From contig NC_003284.9 of the NCBI RefSeq assembly GCF_000002985.6, positions 1,054,001-1,118,000 of the forward strand: a stretch of DNA of 64,000 bases, in the 5' to 3' direction. Below the pieces are notes generated by a model. The model was given only the letters and a program-made list of their open reading frames with translations, was not told the origin of the DNA and made no database searches. Below are positions 13,994 through 25,545 of the stretch, one piece after another. The position numbers and the translations under genes are program-made. Origin of the DNA: Caenorhabditis elegans (lineage: Eukaryota > Nematoda > Chromadorea > Rhabditida > Rhabditidae). The stretch's first letter is position 1; each line of letters begins with the position of its first letter.

Positions 13994-15033
13994 AGACGCT
14001 GATCGCGCCTCCGGCGCATCCAACTGGCTGGAATAAATTTCAAATACCCCTTGAAGATAACATTGAAATTTTGAAATTAATTTGATTTTTTTGAAAATGA
14101 AAACTTTCAAAGTAACGGTAATTTTGCGTGTTGGCATAGCCTACATTGGACGGAAGGAAAATTTACTTTATATATAGTAATCTTCCAACAACTTCACTTT
14201 AACTGTACATTGGTTTTTACAAAAAATAAGTCAACTGCTTTATTTGTTTTTTTGTAAGTTTAAAATGTAAAAATAACTGATATATATATAATACATATAT
14301 CAAAAATGTACATAAATGTATTATTTGTTTGAAATTACCTTTACAAAATAACTCACACATAAAAGGGCTGCTTCCTTTCAAACCACACTCGAAGGGCAAA
14401 TCGATGAAAATCTGATTATCAGCGCCTCGAAATGAGAACGAGGATAGTGAAACTGTCTCTCCATTGATTATTTTCCAATCGCCTGTTGCAACAGTGCTCA
14501 GTTTGACACAAACATTGGATTCTTCCGGGAACTGAAATTAGTTTTATTATAGTTTCAGTTATATTTAATTGCTCGGCACATTACAGCGAAAAAAGTTATC
14601 TGTTTTTGATCTATTAAACTTTGCAGATATTATATTCTAAAAAAAATTATCAGAAAACTATTTGAAAATACATGGTTGTCAAAACTTCCACTAATAAAAC
14701 GGTAAGTGCTGCTGGTTGTGCAAATAATCGTATTTTTCAAAAAAAGCACCACCAACAGCTCTGCAATATCTGTGAAAACCTATCTAATCGACTTTTTGGA
14801 GTTTTTTGGCAAATACGAATTTTTATTATAATATGAATTTCGAACTTATATTTCAAAAGAATAAGTGACTAGTTTTTGAAATTTTCACTTGTTTTACTAC
14901 CTGTATTAACAAATAAGGTTAAGAAGCTCTCATTTTTTTTCTGAAGTTATAACAACAAAAATAGGAAAAAAATTACCTCGGTAGTCCGAACGTTTCCATG
15001 AATTGTCAGTACAATACTATCAGCTTTCTCCAT
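12789..15033 (-). CDS. mksr-1: B9-domain ciliary transition-zone protein (B9D1 orthologue), 235 aa
   Basis: Six exons in transcript order: 15033-14977, 14531-14339, 13806-13710, 13667-13537, 13068-12941 and 12890-12789, all in phase. The B9 domain covers roughly residues 5-185. Key blocks: VLTIHGNV at the N-terminus, GPRLVLNCFSKDHSGKD, VTGYGMLPIP and EFVDPMLPANADGR, which follow human B9D1 block by block. The tail is acidic and Ser-rich. B9 proteins form part of the MKS module of the ciliary transition zone, the gate between cilium and cell, and in worms act in ciliated sensory neurons. The X-box at 15104-15117 supports ciliary expression under the RFX factor DAF-19. Introns carry a SINE-like copy (13214-13410) and a TATA-ended element (13957-14180). 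Recognised by recall as K03E6.4; the paralogue mksr-2 is the main alternative. Confidence 0.92.
13214..13410 (+). mobile_element. 5'-truncated SINE-like, tRNA-derived repeat
   Basis: Matches the fuller copy at 48195-48425 in several collinear blocks: GGCCGCTAG-AGTCTG, ACGAGTTCAA, GGACGTGGCTT and AGGTCCGCAGTGCGTA (AGATCCGCAGTGCATA in the other). It lacks the A-box part, so it is 5'-truncated. It lies in a mksr-1 intron, antisense to the gene. Confidence 0.75.
13857..14290. repeat. 111 bp direct duplication flanking a TATA-ended element
   Basis: The stretch starting ATCTTCCAACAACTTCAC at 13857 recurs at 14180, 323 bp later, for about 111 bp with one clear mismatch (AACAGTAC against AACTGTAC). 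Between the copies lies an element with a 34 bp (TA)n run (13957-13990), a GCGCCTCCGGCGC hairpin and a closing TTTATATATAGTAA (to 14180). The near identity implies a recent event. Confidence 0.85.
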
Positions 15034-15103
15034 CGTTTTTCACACTCCAAAACTGACAATCAATGTCAAAATTGTGAGAAGCGTTACGTAAACTAGTCTC
15101 TAG

Positions 15104-15117
15104 GTTGCCAAGGGAAC
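15104..15117 (-). promoter_or_regulatory. X-box (RFX/DAF-19 site) of mksr-1
   Basis: Plus strand reads GTTGCCAAGGGAAC (GTTCCCTTGGCAAC in the gene's sense), an imperfect palindrome matching the worm X-box consensus GTTNCC-AT-RGNAAC except for one base of the central dinucleotide. It is 71 bp upstream of the mksr-1 ATG, the usual spacing for ciliary genes driven by DAF-19. Confidence 0.85.
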
Positions 15118-16404
15118 ATCTGCATAGAGAGAGCGTGCAATGCGGAGGGACAGACAAGGAAGGGGGAGGGCACCTGCATTTCGCGCACTCGCAGCAGATG
15201 GATACGACAACCAGCTGGTAGAAGAGCTGGAGAACCGGAAGGAACTGTCGATTGGTTATTAGATGTTCCGGATTTAGGAGAATATAAGGATATAGGACTT
15301 TTAGTGAACAAAACTGAAAACCGAGTTTCGGTATTTTGTTTGAGCAATGCATGCGATGAGATTAAGTTCACATATTACAGAAATGTGCATCAAACCAAAA
15401 ATTGCAGATTTTTTTGGATAGTTTCAGTTAAAACTTGTTCAGTCTCTGGTGAATGGACAACTGTATTGAAATTTTATATTTATTAAGAAATTTGACGCAA
15501 TATTTAAATTCCTTCAACATTACAATACATTTGTAAAATTGTAAAATCTTTTTTGAGGTGGTGGGAGAATCCAAACAAGACAATTTTCACGTTTTGAAAA
15601 ATGGTAGTTTTATCAAACACAATTACCTTATTTCCTCTATTGGTCTTGCACCATACTAGCCAATCGAAAATTAGTTTTGCAGCCTTTTTTAGTATTGCAC
15701 CATCTAATAGTCTCGGCAAAGACGTCTTTTGGCGGTCCAGCAAAACTGTGTGAAAACTCCAGAATTTTTTTCGAAAAACTAGACTTAAAAGCGTTCAAAT
15801 TGTTGACAAAATATAGGAAAAGTATGTACTTTTAGTGATTTAATCGGTATCTAAACGGTTAAGTTTTTGATAAAATTTGGCCACTTATTTCAAGTTATGA
15901 GGCTGTCTCTAGTTGTTTTGCACCCCTACGGATCAATTGGAAATTAGTCGAGCATGCGAGACTAATAGAGGAAATACGGTATATAGCGTCTAAGACTTTG
16001 AAAACTGCCTTTCCAAAGCCAAAAACATTTTGTTGAAATTATCAAGCATACTGCGGTACATCAAAAAAAATACTGTGATAAAAATTTTTTACGGATAAAG
16101 CATTCTTTTAAAAATTCAATAAAACATATCAAAAAAAATTTAAATTTAAAAAATTGTTCAGTTCTCCAGGTCATGCAAAACAACGTCACTGGAACCAGAA
16201 TCGATACGAGTTGCAGAAGAAATATGTCAGAAGATACGAAAAGTACAAAAATTTTGTATTTCTGGTGTTATGAGCGTTTTCCTGCTATCCCAGCAAAAAA
16301 TATTGTTGCATTTTTTTGGTTCAATTTATAATAATTTAATAAATTTTTTTGCATATGTTTCAAAATTTCTTGTAGCATAGGTAATTATAAATTTAATATC
16401 TTAT

Positions 16405-16505
16405 CGACTAGCGGGCCCTGCGGGCCCGCCAGTTGTAGGGGGTGTAAGGCGAGTCCCCTTGCCGGGCGTAGGTTCTCGGCTTCGCCTCGAACCTGTTAGT
16501 GGGTT
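16405..16505. mobile_element. GC-rich palindromic element
   Basis: Contains GCGGGCCCTGCGGGCCCGC followed by a hairpin of GGTTCTCGGC and GCCTCGAACC around TTC. The GC content contrasts sharply with the AT-rich surroundings. It resembles hairpin ends of small DNA transposons, but I cannot name a family. Confidence 0.4.
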
Positions 16506-16720
16506 CGTGAAAATTTCAGTAGGTCAATGGGAGTCTTCTTGATTTTTGAGTTCGGTTTGACCAAAAACAGAAGCACCCGTTGAATCAGTTAAAGCTGAGT
16601 TTTGATTGATTGAAGTTTGAGGAGGCACCCATATTTATTAGGGGAGACGCACCCATATTTTGTATAAAATCGAGTATTTCTATTCGAATCCCGATTACTC
16701 ACAAAAAACAAAAAAGTTTG

Positions 16721-16792
16721 TCAGTTGGCAGAATTGAACCAACTACCAAAATTTCTGAGACATACGCAATAACCACTCGGCCATGCGGGATA
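16721..16792 (-). pseudogene. tRNA-like relic (Ser/Leu-type A box)
   Basis: On the minus strand the A box reads TGGCCGAGTGGTTA and the B box GGTTCAATTCT, 40 or so bases apart, followed by an ACTTTTTTG pol III terminator. The anticodon and T stems pair poorly and no class II variable arm can be drawn, so it is a tRNA pseudogene or tRNA-derived repeat rather than a working gene. Confidence 0.5.
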
Positions 16793-18964
16793 TTCCTCCA
16801 ACAGGGATGTAGGGAAGAAAATTTTCTGGAGAGGAGTCGTCTTTCGATTCCGCTTTCTCCAATAATGTCAATTTGAGAAAAGATGTTTGAAAACCGTTTA
16901 TCACTGATAAGTCAGCGGGAAAACGAATTTTTGAAAATTTTATTACAGGATTGTACTCATTATTGAATTCCCGAAAAGGAGACGTACAGTTGAGGGCTAT
17001 ATCTTGTAAACTGTTTGATTTGTAGAAAATAAACAAGTTTTGGCCTGAAAATTAATAAAAATAATATCTCTTGGCAGAGTATTTCTAATGCGACGAAACT
17101 TCATCTTCCATTAAATAAAATCAAAAACTATGAATCAAAAATACATTCCGCAAAACTTTAGTGGAAAAAATGTTCAGGAGACCCAGGAAACCACTCTTCC
17201 CAGTACTAAATTTTTGAATTATTTTTTTCTTGAAAAATTTTCCCACTGAACTTTTTACAAATTTTATATGTCTCGATGCGTCTTAATGAGACCTACACGT
17301 CAATTTTTGGAAAACTAAGAAAAATTGAAAACTGACCGAGTTATGATTGAAAAAGTAGATTCGCGAAATAGGGGAAGTGTGCAAAATTCGGCACTGATTC
17401 GTCTTGCTCGGCCGTCTCATAGAACTTTTTTCAATTCTGAGTTAAAAATCGTGTTCAGCGTACTTTTGTACGTGGAGTAAACAAAAAAAAATATCAAAAA
17501 AGATGAAGTAGAACTTGAGATAAAGACGAAAAACTACTTTTTCGGAAAAAAATTTTTTTTAGGCAAAATGTCATTTTTTGGCCTTTTGTTTTATCACAAC
17601 TTTTTTCCATTTGCACTTATGAACTCAAACTTTTTTTCAAAAAATCAGTCTCTCTGAGTAGTATCTTGCACATGAGTTTGAAACAAAACAGAGCAAAACC
17701 CGAATTTTAATTCAATTAAAACATGCTTTTTTGGGGGTAAAAAAAGCAACAAAAAATTTTTTCAAACTGGGGAAAGCCGCCCTGGGCTCAATTTTGCTCC
17801 GAACTTAGTGCCGTTTTCTGCTCCACCGTGGGGCAAAATATTTCTAGTAGGATTTCAAATATTAGAGCATGAAGTCACACGGTTCAGGAATTGTGAATGA
17901 AAACGAAGTGGGACATTTTTTCGCAAGCCAAAAAAAACGCGAAAAAACGCGAAAAAGGGGCGGAGTCTGTACACTCGGCATTTATTAGAGGCTGCTTGGC
18001 AGAAATTTGGTTGTCCACTGCCTAAAAACGTACGTTGCAATAAGTTGGAAAAATTTTGAAATTTTCGTTATTCATGTTGCTATTTTTCCCAAAATTTTGA
18101 AATGCTTTACAAACTATCAGAGCTTTTTTTTTTCAAAAATTTTACTATGAAATTATTTTATAGGGTCTTTAAAAAAAATAGAAAACCGTACTTTCAGAAT
18201 TTTCGACCCAAATTCTAGTCATACCCCAAATTTTTCCTTTTTCTCTTCTCTCCTTTCTAAACCGCCAAAAAATATCAGTTTTTTGGTGGTTGTTGTTCAC
18301 ACAAACAATACCACGGATACTGTGGGTTTGCAGTGTTGGTTTCTAATTAGAGAAAGAGGCGGAGCCTGTGTAGTTCAGGTCACAGTGTTTGTCAAATGAC
18401 ACATACACTCTTATAAACCGAGATGCGTTCGTTTTTTTTGTTGCACAAAGGGGACCCGTCGGCACATGAAAGGGGGAAGAAGAAAGTAGGAACAGAGCCT
18501 GGAGAAGGTGAGTGTAAGAAATTGGCTTTCACCGTAACACGTTCTACAGGTAAATAGTGGTAAATATAATTTTCAAAAAGATTCTGGTTTTTAGACCAGA
18601 TTTTTTGTTGAATTTTTGTCTCTGGTAACTTGAAAAGATCAGAAACTAGGATAAATGCCTGCAAGCTCACAATTTTTTCCCAATATTTTTTTAGAATGCT
18701 CATAGCTCTTTTTTTTTATTTTTGGCTTCATTTCTTTTACAGGACAGTTCAACGTTAGTTTTTCCAATAAGCCTTTTGTGAGCCATATTGAAATTGTAGT
18801 TGTATGATTGAAAAGGGATATTTTGGATGAATGGTGAATTACAAAATTTTCGAACAATATTGCTTTTTATGAAACGTTGTGATGCGGTTACCGTAGCCCT
18901 TATCCACCAACGCAATTTACTACAGAACTCTCGGTGAGAGAATATTGTTTTCTGATGGGAATTC

Positions 18965-19575
18965 TTCGTCAGTGCTTCTAAAATTTTAATCAGATCTAGA
19001 ATTTTTGTCAAGGCATATTCACTGCGCTTTTGAAATATTAAATAGTGATGTCTAAACTGTTTCAGTTCTAGTCAATGCTAACAGTTTTTAAAGCACATTG
19101 TTTAGTTTTCATAATTTTTATAGAAAAATTGTAACATTTTGGTCAGTGCTTCTAAAAACTGATCTCGTCTGAAAAACTGATAAGTTTTTTTTTTTTGCAA
19201 ACATTTTTGTCAGTGCTTCTGAAGTTTTGGTCAGTGCTTTGGAAGTTTTGGTGGTACTTGTGTATTACATGCCCTCATTTTTAAATTAAATTAAATTTTC
19301 ATTAATTTCTCCATTTAAATTAAACGTGATATACATTTTTTTTTCTTTTTAGGCTTAGAAATTGCTATTTCCTAAGCCTAAAAATTCAAAAGTGTGGTTC
19401 ACGTTTTTATTTTGCATAACTTAAAAAATTACTATTAAAATAAGGGCATGTAATACACATGTACCGTTTTGGTCAGTGCTTCTGAGGTTGTGGTCAGTGC
19501 TTCGGAAGTTTTGGTCAGTGCTTCTGAAGTTTTGGTCAGTGCTTCTGAAGTTGTGATCAGTGCTCTGGATTTCCT
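18965..19575 (+). repeat. GTCAGTGCTTCTGAAGTTTTG array, split in sub-blocks
   Basis: A variant of the GTCAGTGC family with a TTCTGAAG spacer. Units occur at about 18970, 19140-19250 and densely at 19470-19565, where at least five units have a 21-22 bp period. Confidence 0.85.
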
Positions 19576-20935
19576 AAACGGTGCGTAAGCTTTGTTTGGC
19601 AACATTCTGACCAGAGTTTCTGCAATTTGGCCAATGCGTTGAGACTAAAATTTGCAAAAAATTGAAATTCGAAAAATTCAATCACTTAAAACTCGCCATT
19701 ATCCATCCGGTGGGCGTTTGAGTTTTTGTTTTTTTTTCTGTTGCGAAAGTGACTTTTCAAAAAATTTCAAAACATAATTCCATTATATTTTTTTATTTTT
19801 CAAGTTTTTCTAACTTTATCCATCCACTTCACCAAAAAACCCAAGCTCAAGGTTGCTTTTTTTGTTCTTCCGTTTCCTGCAATTTTTACTAAATCATTTG
19901 ATTTTGCAGAACTGAAGTGTTTTGGAGCAAATCGCGGGAGCCCATCTTACCCACCTGCCTTTCCTTCCGTCACATCATCCGTCCCTCAATATTGCACATC
20001 TTCACCCATAGGCTTTCAAGGAGGCCTTCCTCCTCCTCCTCCTGCTCTGCCCCTCTTTCATCTACAGTATCCCTCCTGAAAGCTCAAGATCATAGCGACT
20101 CCGCCCACATTTCTTCTATTTGAGATAACTCTCTCTTGCTCCTGCTCTCTCTCTCTGTGTTTTGTAGAAGACCGGAGGCAAAAGCTCAATCTCATGGTGT
20201 GTATCGTTTATCCTTCTGGCGCGATGGAGAGGTGAGCGACAATGTTTTTTCAATTAAACTTGACGTTTTATTCGGGAAATTTATTTTTTTCCACAAATAT
20301 TGAATTAGGTTCTTTTTAGAAGCTCCTGTGAACATTTAGTTTTCAAATTTAAATGTTCCGAATTTTTTCTACCGTTGTGAAAAATCAAGGGTCTACCAAA
20401 AAATGTTTTCTTCTACTTGGCAACATTTCTGCTATTGTCCAAATTTTTAGAAAAATCCAAAAGCTTATTTGTGTGTCTTAATGGATGGTACGGTGGAATA
20501 ACGCTCTGGAAGCTTTTTGAAAAATCTAATTTTTTTACCGAACGTATTTTTTAAATCAAAAATTAAAAGTTTCAAAAAATCTTCAACAATTTATACTGAT
20601 CTCTGAAGTACCCTAAGAATTGACTATCTTCAAAATCAATGCTTTTGGAGCAAATCTACAAACTTCCTCGTAAGACCGTCCCCATTTTTCCAGAGATTGC
20701 GACATAGTAGATTTGGACCAACCCTCTCTCGGAACAGTGATCAGTATCAAAGATGGATCAACGCCCACTGATATATGTAAGTCTACCAGGAATAAAAAAG
20801 AAATGGATAGAGAGTAGAAAACGAATAAAACTAATATCATATTGAAAACAATCAAAACAAGTTTTAAGCTCATAAGGTTTCCAGGGGCGGAAAGCTTGGT
20901 GAAGCACCTTATAAGCTTTCGAATAATTATTTTTG

Positions 20936-23900
20936 ATGAGTCTGCTCCTCATTTCAGCGACAACGTCTAGTACAACGGAAGACAAGCTTTGTTCTGGTTG
21001 TGGGTGTCTTATCAAAGATCGGTATATCTACAGGGTAAGTATTGAACCATTTTTGTTTTTTTTTTTAAATTCATTCAGCAAATCATTTAATTTCTCACTT
21101 ATTTCCTTGTCTTCCTGTAAATCATGAAATTTTTTTTGAATTTTTTTTCAATTGTATTTTAAACCGAACTTAACTTTTTAATTGATATAGACAAATCAGA
21201 TCCAAAAAATATATTACAACCAGAATATTTTTTTTCTATAAGAACTTGAAAAGTCAACAGTCTGGTGAACATTTTGGAAAATGTCCCCATCTTTGAGATA
21301 TTGGTCGGGTGCCTTAATTGGAATGATACAATTTTGAAAACTTGGTAGTTGTGGTTCTTTTAATGCCTTTATTCCAAATATCCCAATAGTTTTCAACGGA
21401 AAATTTTGAGGTTTCCAATATTTCTAAAATTTGGGGATAAGTACTACCAAAGAAAGGCGACATAATGCGGATTTCTTGTTCAGCCACATTACCCGGTTAT
21501 AAACTATTATGATACCGTATTGCTCATATTAGTACTACATTTTATTGATAAAAATGGAATCAGGGGTGTGCGGCAAATTTGCCGAACTTGCCGTTTGTCG
21601 AGATTGGCAAGTTTGCCTAATTTGCTGTGCTTGCCTTTTTTCTATTTAAAAATTGTCTACTGCCAAAATATTAGTTAATTTCTTAATTTATTTCTTCCGA
21701 GTTACAACCTTAAAAAGCAGTAGGGTGCGATACTAAAAATGGAAAAACGGGGGTTATCTGGTATTTTAGTTTTATATTTTAATCGTCTTAGACAAAATTT
21801 AAATTTTTTTCCGAATTTTTTAAACAGTATACACGGCCACTTTTTTTTCGCCCTCTTTTTTTAAAGCTTTTTTTTGACAATTCGCATTAAATTTTCAAAA
21901 CAACAAATGGCTCATATTTTGTTAGTTGACATTTTTATAATCTTGACTACAATAGTTTTAGACTCTAAAAGTAATGTGAGATATGTTATATATATTTTGG
22001 TACAAGACTGAAAGCGTATTTAAAAAAAAGTATATATTGTCAATGGAAATAATGTTGAAAAATCTGAATACAGTTGAACGATTAGTTTTGAAGTGGGACG
22101 GTAATTAGATAACACGTTTTGCTCACTTCGTAACTTACAATATTATATTATGACAAAATAATGAAGATTTTCAAAATCTTGAAATTCTCAGATTCTCCTA
22201 TCAAAAATTAAAAAGTTTATAAAATTAGAAACTATTTCAATTTCATACAAAAATAATCTCTTCCATATCAACATTTTCAGGTAATGGAGGACAGTTACCA
22301 CGAGAGCTGCCTCCGATGCTCGTGCTGCCAACTGTCTTTGAGCTCATTCAAGAAGTGCTTCTCACGGCATGGAAACATCTATTGTGAACACGACCATCAA
22401 ATGTAGGCGCCCTTCTTGAGATTGCGTGCGGGGCTCTTCTATCTCAGACCACTTACCCAGGCAAACGTGTTTTGGGTTCTCACAAATGAGGGGAGGGGGG
22501 GGGGGGGGGGGTGAAACATTTTTATGCTTAAAAAGCCAGTATTTTTATTACCCCAATATCAAAAAAATTAACGTCTCTGTTCAAAATTAATTCTTGCATT
22601 TCAATTTATGAGCACAGTAATCCGGGAAAGTAGGTGGAGGTGGAGCCCCACTCAAGGGCCGTGGATTATTGCAACATACATATAGGGATTAGTGGTTGAA
22701 GTGAATCATTGACATGGTCACCTGGATAAGAAATCAACCAGGTCAATGTATACAAGAGCTTCTCTTTCTGTTTTGTGACCGGTTTTGGAAGAAGACGCTG
22801 TAGTATGAGGCTAGGGAAACCCAAAAAGTTGGGAGATTACAGCAAGAAATTTCACGAATGTTTGAAAAAAAATCTTGAACATTGTGCTAGACTACTACAC
22901 AAAACTAGCATTCTAGGCCATGTACCTACCTAATTCTCTGTACCTTTAAGGCATGTGCTACATAACTACCAAATCAAAAACCGTGTGCAGCCTTGGTGCA
23001 GAGCTTAGATTTTTAAGTCCAAAAGCTTAGCCAGTTGCATAAATATTAAAGTCAAATGTTCAAAGGAAATAATATTCTGACCCGTGCTAATGCAATATTT
23101 GGTCAGTGCCAATGAAAATCTCCATTTTCTAATGAATTTTACGATTTGCAAACAACAAACATTCCAGACAGATGCGCGAAATGAGATGGCTGCCTGCTAC
23201 CGTAGTGCTTTGTTGATTTAACACACATTTCGCTTCAAGCGTTTTGGTGTTTAAGAAATTGCGATTTGAATTTGGAAAAAAGGTTCAAATCAAAGAGAAT
23301 TTTAGCAAGAAGCTTAGAAAATTCACGTAATGTATGCACACTAATTGATAAGAACACAGGATAATTTGGTAGGAGCTTTGTTTCAAACTTCTTAAAAACC
23401 AATTTCTTCACAAAAAAGGTCCAGAGCAATCAAAAAAATGTTTTCCAACAAAATTAAAAAAAAAATCATTATGAAACAAATTAGTAACTTGCCTCACTAA
23501 AAATGAGTTAACGCATTTTCAATATTTTATTTCCACAGAATCTTATGTAATGCGCGAAGCTTCCTGACACCCTTATAGGCAGATGTCTCCAATATGTCAA
23601 TCTTTCAGGCTATATGGGAAGCGTTGCCGGAGATGCATGACACTGCTTCTGCCAACTGACATTGTCCATCGCGTACATTTTATGTACTATCATGCGCAAT
23701 GTTTCAGCTGCTGTTCCTGTCAACGACCATTTAATCTGGTGAGTTGGTTTTAGATAAAATATTGTGATTTAAGTTTTCAATCGTTTTTCAAAATGTAAGT
23801 GAATAATATTTCACATTTTACCTGTGTTACCCTGGACTTTTGGAAACTCCCTGCGGAAAGAGCTGACCTATAGGCTCCCTTTATGTTGATTTTCTGTAAA

Positions 23901-25339
23901 ATGTGATTTGTAAGGAATAACTATTTCCTAATTCAGGAATTAAAAGTCTGAGCACTGAAAACGTTTAGTAATACTTGAAAAAATATTGGAGCTTATTTAA
24001 TTATCAGGACTAACTTTGTTGCAGGGTGATGAATATCATGTATTCGATGGAGAAGTATTTTGTCGGAATGACTACCAGTCCATTTGTAATTTTCAAACAA
24101 GTGAGTTTCACTATACCCTTACCTTCACAACTTTTGCAATTTCAGTATCAAATCCAGACCCTCTCATGGAAGAAGTAGTACGGTCAGAAATCCACCGAAA
24201 AACGCCAAAACGACCAAGAACGATCCTCAATGCTCAGCAACGGAGACAGTTTAAGACTGCTTTTGAAAGAAGTTCAAAACCAAGTCGAAAGGTTGGTTGG
24301 CTGACAGAATTCTGAATTCAAAAAAAATTATTCTAAATAATTCTGCAGGTCAGGGAGCAACTCGCAAATGAAACTGGCCTCAGTGTTCGTGTTGTGCAAG
24401 TTTGGTTTCAAAATCAGAGGGCGAAGATCAAGAAGCTGAACAAGAAAGATTCGGATTCAGGGGATACATTTAAACACGGGCCTGGAAGTGAGGGACGGAG
24501 CACGGAAGACATTCGAAGCTCTGATGATGAGGAAGAGTCTGTGATAAGTAAGTTGAAGAGAATAGGTATAGATATTGGCGAGTTGTGGCTTTACAAATTG
24601 AAATCAGTTTTTCAAAAAGTTAGAAAGTTTGTTCCGTAATGTATCGAGAGCTATAGGTACAAAAGAAACATTACACACGCCTGGTGTATATCAGTCTAAA
24701 CTACACCATTTTTGTCTATTCTCGAATACCTAGTTAGACCACAGGTGATGCTGAAAGTTTCTAACAATCGGCAATTTTGAGAAGCCCGGTCAGAGCTCTA
24801 ATCTTTGCACGCCGAAAACACTTATGTTAGTCCGGTTAAATTGGTCAATCTTTTCTTGACTAGCAATCCGGTGTAAAATAGATTGATCCACGTTTTGGGA
24901 ATATGAGGGTTCCCGAGCCCGGCAAAATTGCGAACCTTAAAACAATCAAATTCAAGAAGGCTTCACGCGTAGTACACATGGTACGGCTAGCCGATACGGT
25001 CCGTGCTTGTGTCGGCTAACCATGCCAGGTGAATTCCTATAGATTTGTATAACCGGTGAGGTGTCGGGCGATGCAGGCCCAACTCGAAATTTGCAGCAAG
25101 ATCGGCCTAAGCTTCACTATACTTTTACATAATTGTTCAGTTGGTCAGTCCCGGATAGCTGAACCAAAAGGGCTAAAACTATAGACTTCTAGAATTCAAA
25201 CAATTGTTCTTATCAAAAAAAAAATTCAGACCTGGACGCTGACGAGGTGGAGACTTCGGAAACTTCAAGCTACACGGACCCAATTCAAAAACTGTATAAT
25301 ATGACATCTTCCCAAATTTATTTTCCATATCACTCTTGA
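20936..25339 (+). CDS. lim-6: LIM-homeodomain transcription factor (LMX1 class), about 293 aa
   Basis: Seven exons in phase: 20936-21034, 22281-22402, 23609-23738, 24025-24100, 24146-24291, 24349-24547 and 25230-25339. LIM1 starts [15 protein letters not shown] at about residue 19; LIM2 follows ([31 protein letters not shown]) to about 137. The homeodomain spans about residues 162-221 ([16 protein letters not shown], then [15 protein letters not shown]), with Gln50 and Asn51 as in LMX1. It is split by an intron before [12 protein letters not shown]. The tail is acidic and Ser-rich. LIM-6 is a nuclear regulator of GABAergic and ASEL neuron identity. The 5' end is uncertain: the ATG at 20936 lies in a stretch (CTCATTTCAG) that also looks like a splice acceptor, so a more distant first exon may exist. 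Recognised as K03E6.1. Confidence 0.94.
21563..21635. repeat. GGCAAATTTGCCG-type dispersed palindromic repeat
   Basis: GGGGTGTGCGGCAAATTTGCCGAACTTGCC-like text with repeated (C)GGCAA/TTGCC half-sites, in lim-6 intron 1. Related copies are at 29102-29219 and 35283-35360. Confidence 0.6.
22495..22511 (+). repeat. Poly(G) tract, 17 G
   Basis: An uninterrupted run of 17 G preceded by GAGGGGA, 92 bp after LIM exon 2 in lim-6 intron 2. Long G tracts in worms are G-quadruplex prone and need the helicase DOG-1 for stability (established knowledge). Confidence 0.95.
23847..23858 (-). promoter_or_regulatory. MEX-like dosage-compensation motif candidate
   Basis: Minus strand reads TTCCGCAGGGAG, 10 of 12 matches to the X-enriched MEX motif TCGCGCAGGGAG, with the GCAGGGAG core intact. 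It lies in lim-6 intron 3. One motif alone seldom makes a recruitment site, so this is only a candidate. Confidence 0.35.
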
Positions 25340-25545
25340 CTTTTTTTGTTCGGAAATCAAACCACCCGCTTTATTTTGCTTTTCACCTCATATTATTTAT
25401 TTCGAGTTGCTATTTTTTTGAATTTTGAGAAAGATAAATATTTATTTCATTATTTATTTATATAAAAAAGAAACGAAATGAAAAAATACAAAAAAAAAAA
25501 TGCAAACATGGATGGCAAATCGGCAGGAGGCTTCGGGAATTGTGA
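25340..25545. other. Shared 3' region of lim-6 and pfn-3
   Basis: Only 206 bp separate the two convergent stop codons. Several TTTATT copies at about 25438-25463 give minus-strand AATAAA signals for pfn-3, so the 3' UTRs are short and may overlap. Confidence 0.6.

Larger units (their letters stand above)
15118..20935. other. Long upstream region of lim-6
   Basis: Nearly 5.8 kb without a convincing gene. It holds a GC-rich hairpin element (16405-16505), a tRNA-like relic (16721-16792) and a GTCAGTGCTTC array (18965-19575). A pyrimidine-rich block at 20020-20160 precedes an exon-like stretch whose ATG at about 20193 is followed by a GTGAGC donor, but its phase does not fit the first LIM exon. 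Such a size is normal for a homeobox gene with cell-specific enhancers. Confidence 0.5.

Noticed and set aside
19917-20123. 68-codon Ser/His-rich frame upstream of lim-6
   Set aside because: Lies in a CCT/CTC-rich tract with no family features; its phase cannot reach the LIM1 exon without a stop.
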